The notes: generated by a model not told the origin, from the sequence alone. Counted from the first letter of the stretch, positions 1-10,934 are shown. The stretch is 64,000 bases of DNA from Elgaria multicarinata webbii (GCF_023053635.1 NC_086183.1:33337501-33401500), one strand, 5' to 3'. Made by a program: numbers and translations.

Positions 1-262
<262 letters not shown>

Positions 263-372
263 TCTCGTGCTCATTTATGGAGGCGAGACAACAGACTCCA
301 CCCGCCTCCTTCTCTTGAACCTGTTCTGCTCCTGGCAACTCCTCTGCTGCTTGGATTAATTCCCAAGAACCC
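263..372 (+). other. Proximal 3' UTR of TMEM229B-like copy 1
   Basis: This non-coding stretch after the stop aligns by eye with 8537-8645 after copy 2. Shared strings include CCGCCTCCTTCTCTTGAA and TGCTTGGATTAATTC. It shows that the duplication included the 3' UTR. A canonical poly(A) signal is not obvious close by. Confidence 0.6.
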
Positions 373-421
373 TTCTCTCTCCCTCTCTCTCTCCTAACAA
401 GAGTTTTGAATCAACTTACTG

Positions 422-598
422 CAGTGGTCTTTAACCGGTGGGCTGTGAACCAAAAGTGGGTCGGGAAATCAACCCAGATGGGTTGCCGCAAAGCCGTTGC
501 CACCATATTGGGCACGGAGAAAATTGTGAAAGTGGGTGCCAGGTTGCAGGTCGGGAGTATGCGGTGGGTCTCAGGTCTGGACCAGTTGAAGACCACTG
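422..598. mobile_element. Short hAT-type MITE (CAGTGGT...ACCACTG ends)
   Basis: Starts CAGTGGTCTTTAACC and ends GAAGACCACTG, inverted termini typical of hAT elements. Flanks are ACTTACTG (414-421) and TCTTACTG (599-606), a 7/8 match consistent with an 8-bp target duplication. At 177 bp it has no coding capacity. Confidence 0.75.
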
Positions 599-606
599 TC
601 TTACTG

Positions 607-1137
607 GGGTCACCTTACACAGCTTCCTATCTCTCTGAAGCACGGCGATTTAAATTCGCGATTAAAAACCATTTCAATTCAGTTCCAGAGAGGTCGCGTG
701 ATGCAGTCCGCCCAGTCCCCCAACACTTTGCATAGCAGTGCGAGGCTTTTACGATGCTTGCTGGAGTGAGCGGCTTGGGCTGGCTGGTCGTTCAGCCAGG
801 GGCCTTCCCCAATCTGATGTGTCAGGAGAAGAAGCTGGGGGAAGCAGGTAGCTGATGGTCAGGCCAGCAACGAAGAAGCATCAGCAGAACCAGGGCACCG
901 GCTCAGCTGGATAGAAATAGCTAGGGTGGGGTGTGTGTGTGTGTGTGTGTGTGAAGCTCAGGAGAAAGGGGGGGTACCATCCCACTCCATAGCATCTGCC
1001 CCTTTGCCGATATTCCAAAGTACAATGTTGATTTGGTAGGAGATGGAGCAGTTAAGGAAACACAGTTATTTCACATTCTTCAGACTTAAAAACACACACA
1101 CGTTTGTGTATGGGGTTCCGGGGCTTGTCTATACACT
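607..1137. other. Intergenic, no gene recognised
   Basis: Contains a short GT microsatellite at about 930-952. Nothing else could be assigned. Confidence 0.5.
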
Positions 1138-1145
1138 CTGGATAC

Positions 1146-1694
1146 TAGGGGTGTGCACGGACCCCCCGCTCCACCCCGCGGGCCGATCCGAAAATTTCAG
1201 ATCGGCCCGCTCCGCTCTGCCCATACTCCGCTCCTCTTCGCAGCGGAGCTCCGGCTCCGAATCGGAACTCCGCAGTGGAGGGGAGTGGCGCCAGGTAAGG
1301 CCGGGAGAGGAGGGTGGGAGGTTTACCGGGCCCTGCCGCTGTTGCCACATGGGAGACAGCGGCAGGGCCCGGTAAACCCCACTTCCTGGTTGAACCGCGG
1401 GCTCAATTGAAGACGCCGACGGACCGCGGACGGAGGCAGGTAAGGGACAGGAGGGCGGGGGTGTTACCAGGCCCTGCCACTGTCGCCACATGGGCGACAG
1501 CGGCAGGGCCTGGTAAACCCCACTTACCTTTCCGGTGGAGCTCCGGATCGAGGCGAAGGATCTGCCTTCACCTCGATCCTCTTCGCCACGCTCCGCCGGC
1601 CCCCCAATCCTCTTCGCCTCCGTCTTAAGGGCAGGCGAAGCCCCCCGCTCCGCTTCTAATTCGCCGGTCCAATTAGAAGCGGAGCACATCCCTA
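1146..1694 (+). mobile_element. GC-rich hAT-type foldback element, copy A
   Basis: A 549-bp element starting TAGGGGTGTGC and ending GCACATCCCTA, with an exact 8-bp target duplication CTGGATAC at 1138-1145 and 1695-1702. The interior is very GC-rich and made of successive hairpins, for example the paired GCAGGGCCCGGTAAAC arms around 1325-1378. Splice-donor-like CAGGTAAG motifs sit between hairpins (about 1292 and 1437). No plausible protein is encoded; long open frames here come from base composition. Related copies lie at 16652, 34496 and 47658. Confidence 0.88.
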
Positions 1695-1702
1695 CTGGAT
1701 AC

Positions 1703-2417
1703 CCCTTCGTGGCTGCGCAGTTGCGCTCCATTGTTTATATGATGCAGCCACCAACTTGCAGCCACAAGGAACTATTCCCCGTGAAACTGCGCTTTTTTAA
1801 GGTTTTGTTTTATCGCGACTTCTTACATTGCTCCGATGTCACCATGGTTGTTTGTTGTCCGTTAGTGGCGGCTTCAGTTTGGATGAAGAGAGTGGGCATA
1901 GCTAGGGGCGAATCCCAGTGCAGGGTAGGGGGCTCAGCAAACCTACGGTAGTAATGGCTGACATGGCGATAGTAGAATCTGAGGGGTGAAAGTAAGGGCA
2001 GTTACGACATTGCATAAATTCAATGAACTGTTGCAGCGCATCTGCGCTGCTACAGGCTTGCAAAGTTGCACAGAGTTGCCAGAAAAAAAACAAAAAGGTT
2101 TTCGCCGTTTTCGATGCCTTGATACCTGCTGCCCATTTCTGCCGTCTGACCCCAGTGCTGTGGTTTTTCCTGGCTGGTTAGCCCATGCTCATTCCTGCCA
2201 TATAACTCCATCGATGCCGCTTTGCAGTAGCGACGCTGTGGGGTTTTTTTGGGTGGGGGCGGGGGAACGAGTAGGCAAAGCGGAGCCGTGGAGAGCGGTG
2301 ACTTTTGATCTCTCCTGCATTTAATCCACTGGCCATCGGAGGGTGCCAGAGCTGCAGTGGGAGCACAGAAGGTGGACGGATGGATGGAGTTGATTTGCAA
2401 GAACGTCAAAGGAGATG
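1703..2417. other. Intergenic, no gene recognised
   Basis: Ordinary sequence with no recognisable coding region or repeat. Confidence 0.4.
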
Positions 2418-2515
2418 TTGAGTAGCCTTCCTCAACCTGGTGCCTTCCAGAGCTGTTGGCTGGGGATGATGGGAATTGCAGTCCAACACCTCTGAAGAGC
2501 ACATGGTAAGGGAAG
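2418..2515. mobile_element. CAGCCTTCC-type palindromic MITE (degraded)
   Basis: Carries AGCCTTCCTCAACCTGG, then a TGATGGGAATTGCAGTCC core, and ends GGGAAGGCTG. It matches the foldback family defined by the clean copy at 3886-4011. Confidence 0.65.
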
Positions 2516-3370
2516 GCTGATTTAGTCTGTACAATTTTATCCAGCAGAGAGAGCTGGCATTCTGCTCAGTAAATAGGGAGGGGTTGGGTGTTAGCTTCCA
2601 TATCTACCCATTGTAAACAGGACAGGCAGGTGGTGGGTGGGTTGCGGGGTGGGGTGGGGAACCAAGCGGCGGCGGCAGCAACAACCTGGCCTAGTTTTCA
2701 GCCTCTTCTCAGCCAGTTGCCAGAACTGCATCAAGAAAACCCAATTTCTGGCACAGGAACCAAGCAGTAGCATTTTCAGTCTGTAGCACCCACATGTGGC
2801 CTGACAGAGGCTGATGTGCTCAGCCCGGACTATTTCATGCGCCAGGGCATGAGAGATCGCAGGCTGCATGTGTGCCCTTCACCTTCAGCTCAGAGCACAG
2901 CTTAATCTGGGCAGGGTGCATGATGCACACGCACGAGGCCGGGCTCAGACTCTGACCTGTGCCACACCAATTTGTTCCTCTCCATGTCCAGCCTGTGCAA
3001 TCCAACTCTGGGGTTGGATTGCATGATTCTGCACATTCTTACACATGCATAAATGTTAGACGACAACAACAGAAACAACAATGGAAGTATGTCTCAGTGA
3101 CAAGGCCATGCAACTTAGAGACCTGAAACATGGCATGCATACTACAGGTACCCTAGGGGTGTGCACTTCAGTGTTCGGGGTGTGTGCCTAAGAGTGCCAG
3201 TGGGTGTGGCTTCACTCAAATGGGGTGCAGTTCTGGCAGCTGCATCGGTTTGCTTCCAGCCTTCGCTGTGCCAGTTCAAGGACTATTCCAACCTGTGTGG
3301 AGCCAGGTCCATTCACTATTATGCCGTCCGTTAGATGCACACAAAGAACCGTATGCACACACACACACAC
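2516..3370. other. Intergenic, no gene recognised
   Basis: TAGGGGTGTGCAC at about 3163 resembles the terminus of the GC-rich hAT family, but no matching right end was seen. A CA run lies at about 3357-3370. Confidence 0.35.
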
Positions 3371-3750
3371 TGCAAGACACTATACACTTTGTTCAAGCTT
3401 GACTGGATGCTTCCTTGAACCTACAACAGATGCTACAAAGAGAAAGATTCTCCCTCTACCCTGCCCCCTTTCCCAGCCCCCCTCCTTTCCCCAGTGAATA
3501 ATTTCATGGGAAGACGCCCAAATCACAAGAGGTTCTACGGGCAGCCTGGGAAAGGAGGAGTTAAACTGCTCGCACCCCTGGGAATGCAACACACACACTC
3601 CCAGCAAGCAGGACTCCGTCACCTGGCCTTGGCAAGAACAAACAAGGGGATCCAAAGGACAAAGAGAACTGTCATTTGTTGGAAAAGCAGTAAAAAGCCG
3701 AAACGGATACCTGAAGGCCACCCAGCCTGACCCCTGATGTGAAAACAAGT
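3371..3750 (+). repeat. Downstream block of the TMEM229B tandem duplication, copy A
   Basis: Aligns by eye in scattered blocks with 11565-12110: AACAGATGCT near the start, a shared GGCAGCCTGGGA followed by GGAGG and GTTAAAC, then TCATTTGT, CAGCAAAAAGC-like and CCCCTGATGTGA strings in the same order. It lies about 3.1-3.5 kb after the stop of copy 1, and its partner lies 3.0-3.6 kb after the stop of copy 2. No protein family is recognised; it may be a regulatory element, an unrecognised exon, or simply surviving duplicate sequence. Confidence 0.65.
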
Positions 3751-3831
3751 GGTTCCATCATCCCCTCCCCCTCCTTGCTACATTTTCAGTCCCGACCCTG
3801 CTTCAGCTCTGCTCCGAAGCCCACTTGTAAA

Positions 3832-4395
3832 ACAAGAACATCAGAAGAGCCCTGATGCTGGATCAGACCAAAGGTCCATCTAGTCCAGCCTTCTTCAACC
3901 TGGGGCGCTCCAGATGTGTTGGACTGCATCTCCCAGAATGCCCCAGCCAGCTGGGGCATTCTGGGAGTTGTAGTCCAACACATCTGGAGCGCCCCAGGTT
4001 GAGGAAGGCTGATCTAGTCCAACATTCTCTTCACACCGTGGCCAAACAGCTGCTTGTGGGAAACCCACAAGCAAGACATGAGTCCAAAAGCACTGTCCCA
4101 CCCATGTTCCCCAGCAACTGGTGTATATAAGCAGCTTGCCTCTGATACTGGAAGCGGCATCTGACCATCAGGACGAGCAGCCATTGATGGCCTCCTCTTC
4201 CAGGAATTTATCCAACCCCCTTTTCAAGCCATCCAAAGTGGTGGCCATCACTACCATCTCGTGGTAGCAAATGCCGTAGTTTAACTTCGCACGTTGTGTC
4301 CTTCCTTTGATCTGTCCTGAATCTCCCACCAATCAGTTTCATGGGTTGACTGCGTTGGGGTCTAGTATTTTGAGAGAGGGAGGAAAAGAAATTCA
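3832..4395 (-). mobile_element. CR1-type LINE 3' end (subfamily B), split by a MITE
   Basis: Read on the - strand, it encodes a degraded reverse-transcriptase C-terminus of the CR1 kind (LIGGRFRTDQRK and related), followed by a 3' UTR ending with the motif GGTCTGATCCAGCATCAGG. A palindromic MITE (3886-4011) is inserted in it. Truncated at the 5' end, as is usual for CR1. Confidence 0.75.
3886..4011. mobile_element. CAGCCTTC palindromic MITE inserted in CR1
   Basis: A 126-bp near-perfect palindrome from CAGCCTTCTTCAACC to GGTTGAGGAAGGCTG. An exact 8-bp duplication ATCTAGTC flanks it (3878-3885, 4012-4019), matching hAT behaviour. The host CR1 sequence resumes after it, so the MITE is younger than the CR1 copy. 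This is the reference copy for the family in this window. Confidence 0.9.
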
Positions 4396-5756
4396 GCAGG
4401 GATTGCTTAGCTGTTGCGGAAGAAGTGGCAGGGCAGAGGTACAAAAAGGGCACACGCACACCCGCCCTGGCAAAAGAAGAGGCAAAATTCTGGAATAACC
4501 CTGGCACCCTCCTTGAATGAACAACTCCAGGGTTTCACTCCAGGACTCCACTTACGATGCAGGGGAGAGTATCTCTGAGCAGGTACAGAGTGCCTTCCTC
4601 TTACCAATGACAGATTAAGCAGGCGTGAGCTCATGCCTCTGAATTACTGCTCGTTCCCAAGCAACGGCTCATTTTGGACACGAGGCACAGAAGTTCACAC
4701 CTTCTTGGGAGCCCTGTCCGAGAAACCGGGGTTTTCGTTGGGGTTTGCGTTTATTTGCTACCTGTTGCAAAAGAGGCAGCAAACACAAAAAGAGTAGGAT
4801 GGAAATTGTTTTCTCTAAAACACCATCTCATTATCTTGGCTTCAAAAGGCAGGCAGGCCGGCCCTCTAATTAAGGGATGAGGAAACAGAGGCCTGGGCAA
4901 ATGGAAGTGACTCACGTCAAAATAGGGAGTGGTACTAGGCGTGCCTTCCTTGACGCTCCAACCACTAGGCACCATTCCCTTCCTGACCTGGGAAGAGGCC
5001 CCAAGGGTTCTCGGCCTCCCAGGCCTCCCAGCACCTGCTCATTCTTTTCACACAAGGCTACTGTGGGCCGTGTATATATGAACAAAAGACAGATTGGGGG
5101 GAAATTGTAGCAGGAATTCTGGGGTAAGTACTCTGCTTTTATACTGTTTGTCTGGGAGGGCAGCACAGAGATCAGGGTTTGAAATGGAGGCGGGGGGCGG
5201 CAGCGTTCAAATGCAGCAACCCATCTTCACACGCTCACGACACCCACTAGAAGCACCTTTTTGCCTCTGGCCTGGTTGAGTGAGCATGTGCGAATATTGT
5301 TAATCACATGGTCATGGCTGCCCCCTGGCTTTGATGCCTTTTAAAACAGGATTGGATTTATTCGTAGAGGTTTATCAGCAGCCATTGGCCATGTTCCAAA
5401 GCAGCCCACCTCCAAATACCACTTTCTGGGGGGCGAACAGCAGAGAGGGATGTTGCCTCCTTGCTCTGCTCATATGCTTCTGAGAAGCATCTGGCTAGCA
5501 AGATGTTGGGTTAGATTAAGTCCTGATCCAGCCAACCTCTTCCTACATTCTTATGAATTCCAGTTGGAGGAAGCTGCAGAGAAGCCTGCATAGGCACACC
5601 AAAATCCTAAACTGGTTAAACCAATATACTTTCCAGTTTAACACGTCTGCAGTCATAATCATGCAAGCTCGGTATTTTCGCACACTCAAGTACTTCACAG
5701 TTGTGGTTGGTTTTTTTTAAAAAAAAATAAAAATAAAATAAGCATGTTCCTAGCCC
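4396..5756. other. Intergenic, no gene recognised
   Basis: Mostly unique-looking sequence. No coding region, tRNA or clear repeat could be supported. Confidence 0.4.
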
Positions 5757-6622
5757 TAGGGTGACCATATGCAAAGGAGGACAGGGCTCCTGTGTCTTTA
5801 ACAGTAATGTAGGAAAGGGAATTTCAGCAGGTGTCAATTGAAGAGGGTGAAATTCCCTCTTCATTTATTTATTTATTTATTACATTTTTATACCGCCCAA
5901 TAGCTGAAGCTCTCTGGGCGGTTCACAAAAATTAAAACCATAATAAAACAACCAACAGGTTAAAAGCACAAATACAAAATACAGTATAAAAAGCACAACC
6001 AGGATAAAACCACGCAGCAAAATTGATATAAGATTAAAATACAGAGTTAAAACAGTAAAATTTAAATTTAAGTTAAAATTAAGTGTTAAAATACTGAGTG
6101 AATAAAAAGGTCTTCAGCTGGCGACGAAAGGAGTACAGTGTAGGCGCCAGGCGGACCTCTCTGGGGAGCTCATTCCACAGCCGGGGTGCCACAGCGGAGA
6201 AAGCCCTCCTCCTGGTAGCCACCTGCCTCACTTCCTTTGGCAGGGGCTCACGGAGAAGGGCCCCTGTAGATGATCTTAAGGTCCGGGCAGGTACATATGG
6301 GAGGAGGTGTTCCTTCAAATAACCTGGCCCCAAACTGTTTAGGGCTTTGAATGTCAATACCAGCACTTTGAATTGGGCCCGGACCTGGACTGGCAGCCAA
6401 TGAAGTTGTAAAAGGACTGGTGTGATGTTCATCACAACAGTTAAAGCTACACTAGCTATAGTAGAGTGGCCAGATACAAAAGAGGGCAGGGCTTCTGCAG
6501 CTTTAACTGTAGTGATGAAGAGGGGATTTCACCCTCTTCAATTGACACCTGCTGAAATTCCCTTTTCTACATTACTGTTAAAGATACAGGAGCCCTGTCC
6601 TCCTTTGCATAGGGTCACTCTA
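5757..6622. mobile_element. TAGGGTGACC hairpin hAT MITE, interrupted by an L2 insertion
   Basis: Ends are TAGGGTGACC and GGGTCACTCTA, with an exact 8-bp duplication CCTAGCCC at 5749-5756 and 6623-6630. The two arms (5757-5864 and about 6429-6622) are reverse complements of each other, as in intact copies such as 27199-27496. An L2 fragment (about 5865-6428) sits inside, with TTCAT repeated at both joins. Confidence 0.88.
5865..6428 (-). mobile_element. L2 LINE 3' end inside the MITE
   Basis: On the - strand it encodes an L2 reverse-transcriptase C-terminus (LQLHWLPVQVRAQFKVLVLT, RRAFSAVAPRLWNELP), followed by the GAACCGCCCAGAGAGCTTC-type 3' hairpin and a (TAAA)n tail. Strongly 5' truncated. 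The open frame reads through 118 codons, so the copy is only modestly decayed. Confidence 0.85.
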
Positions 6623-6630
6623 CCTAGCCC

Positions 6631-7800
6631 TCAAGGTTTTAAAAAATAAGCTTAAAACCATGCAAGTGCCAGTAAGCTGAGAAGCAGGGTGAAGGGGGGG
6701 GGCGGGGGCTTGAGGGAAAGGAAAGCAAGTTTTGCAGTTTCTCTTTTTCCCTCCACTGGTACTAGAAGCAAAATAAAAGTATACAAAGCAAACTTGCATC
6801 CTCTGTTTATGCCACACAGAATCCAGCTTCTAATCATTGCAAAAATGTGCCCCTTGGTGGGCCTGCTCCTATGTGCATGGTATGCTTAAGTAGTGATCAG
6901 AGCACTAGATAAACATTCTAAAAATGGTCCCTGGGGGGCAGGCATGATCCGCCAGCCACCCAAGGGTGCTGCATGTCCATCCCTGCTCTGAAGAGAGCCA
7001 AGGTAGTCTGGTTTAAAACTAGTTCAATGTGCGATGCAGACAAGTAAAGGTTACAAGAGACACATAGCTTGGTTATGCACGTGCTCAAACGTCAAACACG
7101 CTTTTGCAGTTCCATCCCACAGCTGATATCTGCCTAAGAAACTCAGTTCCTTTAAAAGTAAAACAAAAATGAGCACCCTCGTTCTCGTGAGAGCTAAAAG
7201 GAGGGCTGGGAAACACTCGGATTGAATTCGCAGAAGGTTGTTGCACCTGAAATCATTCTGAACTCACCCCCAATTTCATGAATGGTGCCGGGTTGGATGG
7301 AGTGGTAAAGCAATGAGAACCCAGTCTGGTAAGCAGTGTGGAGCTAGGCCAGGAAGGAGGTAAGCCGGGAACCCGTGGCATGCAGTACTCAGACTGAGAA
7401 ATCAACAGGTGGTGAAGCAATGGCTTTATAGGGCCAGCTAAGTCCCCATTGGCCCCCACATGTCACCTGGCCTCTGCTGGGCAGGTAGGTGCAATACCAC
7501 CCCTGGCCATCTTGCAGTGGAGGCGCTGGTGCGCAGTGGAGAACAGGTGAGTCACGGTCTCTTTTGTCAAGCTGTGACCTGCATTTTAAGCCAATGCATC
7601 GTCATGTGACGTTGGGTTGATTTAGCCATTAAATTTGCACAAATCTGTGCATGAAAAAAACTATTGTTCCAAAAGTATGCCCCAGGCCGTTTTTGATAAC
7701 TCCTTCTATTCAGAATCATAGCCCTATAGTCAGTTCATTCCTGCTCTGCTCCTCCCTCTTTCTTCTTTCTCCTTCTCATCTCTGTTCTTCATGTGTTTGG
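6631..7800. other. Region upstream of TMEM229B-like copy 2; no exon recognised
   Basis: Copy 2's upstream non-coding exon(s) and promoter should lie here or inside 1-7 kb, but no CpG island or clear first exon could be picked out. Confidence 0.35.
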
Positions 7801-7989
7801 TAGGGTGACCCTATGAAAAGGAGGACAGGGCTCCTGTATCTTTAACAGTAATGTAGGAAAGGGAATTCCTACACTAGCTATAGTAGAGTGGCCAGATACA
7901 AAAGAGGGCAGGGCTTCTGCAGCTTTAACTGTTGTGATGAAGAGGGGATTTCACCCTCTTCAATTGACACCTGCTGAAATTCCCTTTTC
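7801..7989. mobile_element. TAGGGTGACC hairpin MITE, right end missing
   Basis: Starts with the intact terminus TAGGGTGACCC and carries the family's inner arm, but the left arm is internally shortened. The element stops at AATTCCCTTTTC without its right terminus. The break lies about 45 bp before the splice acceptor of TMEM229B-like copy 2. Confidence 0.8.
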
Positions 7990-8023
7990 ACATGCCCCAA
8001 TTCCACGTGACCTCTTGCCATCT

Positions 8024-8034
8024 CTTCCACGCAG
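8024..8034 (+). promoter_or_regulatory. Predicted splice acceptor before the TMEM229B-like copy 2 coding exon
   Basis: A pyrimidine-rich stretch ends TCTTCCACGCAG, ten bases before the ATG at 8045. This implies at least one upstream non-coding exon and a single coding exon. Confidence 0.6.
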
Positions 8035-8044
8035 GTCCCAAGCC

Positions 8045-8536
8045 ATGGAGAGGGTCAACGGCGGGCCCCTGAGCCTGCTGAGCCGGGCCTACGTCTACGC
8101 CATCCACGGCTACTTCTGTGAGATCCTCTTTGCAGCCGTCATCCTGGACCAGGACTGGACATTTCCGGGGGTCACAAGCTTGTGGTCGCTCCTGGCTTAT
8201 GGCAGCTGCGGCTTGGCCTTAGAGCGCCTCTATCTCCTGCTGCGCGAGGCCTGCTGCCTCCTGACGCGCTGCCTGCTCTACACCCTCTGCATCTATCTCT
8301 GGCAGTTCTGCACAGGCTCCATCCTCTTGCTTTTCGGTGCCCGCCCCTGGGACTTCAGTGGATTTCACTACAACTTCTGGGGCCTCGTTGCCCTGGAGCA
8401 CAGCCTCATCTGGTTTGTGACCTCCCTCTTACTGGAGAAGACCATCATCTGCAACGTGCTGAGAGTCAGGCTGGATCCGGCCTGGAAGAAACCCCCCGGG
8501 CGTCCCCTCCCCAGGTTTGAACTTAAAGTTGACTGA
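8045..8536 (+). CDS. TMEM229B-like: TMEM229B-like protein, copy 2 (complete, 163 aa)
   Basis: Starts at ATG 8045 (AGCCATGG, good Kozak context) just after a splice acceptor; the open frame further upstream is MITE-derived. The protein is close to the human TMEM229B length (about 167 aa) and carries YAIHGYFCE (residues 18-26), FPGVTSLW (40-47), ALERLYL (58-64) and [11 protein letters not shown] (76-86). Four hydrophobic segments are likely at about 16-34, 43-66, 73-96 and 108-133, so it is a multi-pass membrane protein of unproven function. Compared with copy 1 and, from memory, human TMEM229B, it is divergent: WEF reads WQF at 86-88, NACPWDYS reads GARPWDFS, and about three residues including an N-terminal WEF are absent after the first membrane segment. 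The frame is intact, so it may be a functional but diverging duplicate. It runs convergently towards the ZFP36L-like gene on the opposite strand. Confidence 0.88.
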   Translation: MERVNGGPLSLLSRAYVYAIHGYFCEILFAAVILDQDWTFPGVTSLWSLLAYGSCGLALERLYLLLREACCLLTRCLLYTLCIYLWQFCTGSILLLFGARPWDFSGFHYNFWGLVALEHSLIWFVTSLLLEKTIICNVLRVRLDPAWKKPPGRPLPRFELKVD

Positions 8537-8645
8537 TCTGGCACTGGTGTAGCAAGGAGAGAAGACAGATCCCGTCCGCCTCCTTCTCTTGAATCCGGCC
8601 TGCTCTTGCCAATGCCTCCTCTGCTTGGATTAATTCTCAAGCATC
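8537..8645 (+). other. Proximal 3' UTR of TMEM229B-like copy 2
   Basis: Similar to 263-372 after copy 1, with shared CCTCCTTCTCTTGAA and CTGCTTGGATTAATTC strings. The true 3' end is not clear. Confidence 0.55.
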
Positions 8646-9077
8646 CTTCAGTGTTTCTGCATGAGGCTTTGATTGTGTGCTCCTGATTGCACACTCAGGG
8701 GTAATGTGGGGGTGCTTCACACGATGGCGTCATCTCCTAGAGCCTCTCCTGTGCTTTGCAACCATTATCACGGGGTTCCCCCCCAATGAGCAAAAGTGCA
8801 ACATTTTCCCCCCTGAATGGCATTTTAAACCCGTGTGTAATTGTGCAATTTCACTAAACCACCAGCACCACCTAGTGGCTGTCTAATGGAACATATAGAA
8901 AGGCAGAAAAAGAAAACTTCCGAACACATGTAAAGGAGCCAATGTTAATCCCATAAAGAATCCAGAAGAAAAAGCCTTGGTAAAGGTGCAGGATAAAAGC
9001 CTTGTGTAGAAATGCCCCCCTTTATCCCTCCTCACAATGGATGGGGAAATGGTTAGAATTTGCAGCGTTCTCTCTTT

Positions 9078-9330
9078 ACAAGGTAGCATGGTGCATTGGT
9101 GGGAGTGTCAGACTAATTCCTAGGGGACACAGGTTCAAATCCCCGCTAGCCACGAAGCTCACTAAGTGACAGTGAGCCAGGTTCTAGTCACCAGTTAGCG
9201 ATGAAGCTTGCTGGGTGACTTTGGACCAGCCACTAACTCTCAGCGTAACCTGTCTTACAGGGTTGTTGTGAAAATAAATTGGAAAAAGCCCAGACCGCCA
9301 TGGAGGAAGGGTGGGATACAAATGTGGATG
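9078..9330 (+). mobile_element. MIR-like tRNA-headed SINE
   Basis: The head has a pol III box B-like GGTTCAAATCC at about 9131. The body runs to CTTACAGGGTTGTTGTGA and ends GGGATACAAATG. The same family occurs at 24010, 38285 and 62650 in the other orientation. Confidence 0.75.
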
Positions 9331-9514
9331 ATGATGGTGTGACATTGAGCCTCTATGTAACGTGATGTGTTACTCTCCAATTTCATGGCCTGCTTTTGTG
9401 CCTCTACTAGTATGCCTCTTTTATTATGATTTCCCATTCCTTTTTTTAAAATCGCAAGGTAGCCCTATTTTGGTATATAAAATAGAAAGGTTAAGAAGTG
9501 GAAATCAGTAGTTA

Positions 9515-9612
9515 GGCCTTGTCTCACCCATCTGGCCGCTGTGCAAACAGAGTGCTGGACTAGATGGACCCGTGGTCTGATCCAGCATCAGGGCACTTCT
9601 GATGTCCTTATG
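9515..9612 (+). mobile_element. CR1 subfamily B 3' tail
   Basis: Contains GTGCTGGACTAGATGGACC and GGTCTGATCCAGCATCAGGG, the 3' terminus seen in the other subfamily B copies. Confidence 0.7.
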
Positions 9613-9851
9613 ACAACGGGGCAATTGAGCAGGACCACTCAAAGGGCATTTATGGACCACCATTCATCACGGATCTCCCGCCTCTCAGGAAGCAATCAGA
9701 TGGGCTCAACTCACAAGGCAGTTTGGCCTCCTTGCAGTCTTGCTGGAAAGCTCTGCTTCATTGGACTTACTCATGAGTAAACATGACAGGAAGGTCTTTG
9801 CCCTGTGTAAGGGCATTACTGGATAATATAATGCAGTCTTCCCCAACCTGG

Positions 9852-9924
9852 TGTGTGTGTGTGTGCGTGTGTGTGTGTGTGTGTGTCCGTCCATAAATCA
9901 AAGACTAGTCCAAATCCAACAGGG

Positions 9925-9965
<41 letters not shown>
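9852..9965. repeat. GT and CT microsatellites
   Basis: A (GT)n run at about 9852-9888 is followed by (CT)n at about 9928-9964. Confidence 0.9.
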
Positions 9966-9967
<2 letters not shown>

Positions 9968-10404
9968 TCATAATCCTAGAACCCAAAAGTCATCATGCAG
10001 ACTTACAGGCTGTTTCTTCACTTTTGGGGGTGGGGGAGAATTTGCACTAAATCTCCTGAGTTGTAATGCAGGTCAGCACTACTTCACATCAGTGCTAAGG
10101 CGTATTATTGCTCATGCACGTTAGCACAAACAGAACGAAACTCTTGGTTTTAAAAACCTGATTCCATCCATAAGCAGGCAACAGGATGAAAGACACTTGA
10201 TAAGCCACGAAACACAAACAGACCAGGTTTAAATAAAATCTGTGCATCCTTAGCCACAACTGAGGTTTAAAAGGCTCCTGAGGCAGCCACCTCGCTGAAG
10301 CCAAGGCGGTCTGGGTCAGGTCAGGTCGCTTGGAGGGGACCCACATGTAGCCACTTTGAATTCCACGATGGAAGATAGGTAGGATACAAATAAAGGCTGC
10401 TCCA
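9966..10404. other. Intergenic, no gene recognised
   Basis: Unique-looking sequence with no supported gene or repeat. Confidence 0.4.
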
Positions 10405-10545
10405 TCAGAATAGAGGCCTTCAAGAGGCAGCTGGACAACCATCTGTCAGGGATGCTTTAGGGTGGATTCCTGCATTGAGCAGGGGGTTGGACTCAATGGC
10501 CTTGTAGGCCCCTTCCAACTCTGCTATTCTATGATTCTATGAATA
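10405..10545 (+). mobile_element. CR1 subfamily A 3' end
   Basis: Reads GAGGCCTTCAAGAGGCAGC through to TTCTATGATTCTATGA, the ATTCTATG repeat terminus typical of CR1. Confidence 0.85.
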
Positions 10546-10934
10546 ACACCTGCAGTCCAGCTAATGCTGTTTTTCAGGCTCAAGCAACTTTCTGATATCC
10601 CTATCTGGCATGTTCCATGTAGACCAAGATGGGAGGGGAAAGGGCCTGGGCTTTTGCAAACAGGATCTGCAACAGCTGAGAAAGATGTGGGTGGTGAGCC
10701 CTTCCCAAGAAGGGAGATTTCTACAGGAGGGCTGGGTGGCAACTGTCAATCCTCCAGCCCCGGTGTTTATCAATATGCCACCTTTGTGGGCTGGGAATCA
10801 GGAAAAAACTGTGTCCAAATAAAATGGCAAACTCCTCTGAATGGATTTGTTGTTGTTTATGTGAATAAGTGAACACTGTTCCCGGGAACAGTTGCATTTC
10901 GCCCGTTGATGCAATTCACATTCCTTGGTGAGAG

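Noticed and set aside
1129-1731. A 200-codon frame on the - strand
   Set aside because: It lies in a GC-rich foldback element with arms on both sides. The proline/glycine/arginine-rich product is compositional.
9078-9150. A possible tRNA gene
   Set aside because: Only a degenerate box B-like head is present, and it continues into a SINE body.
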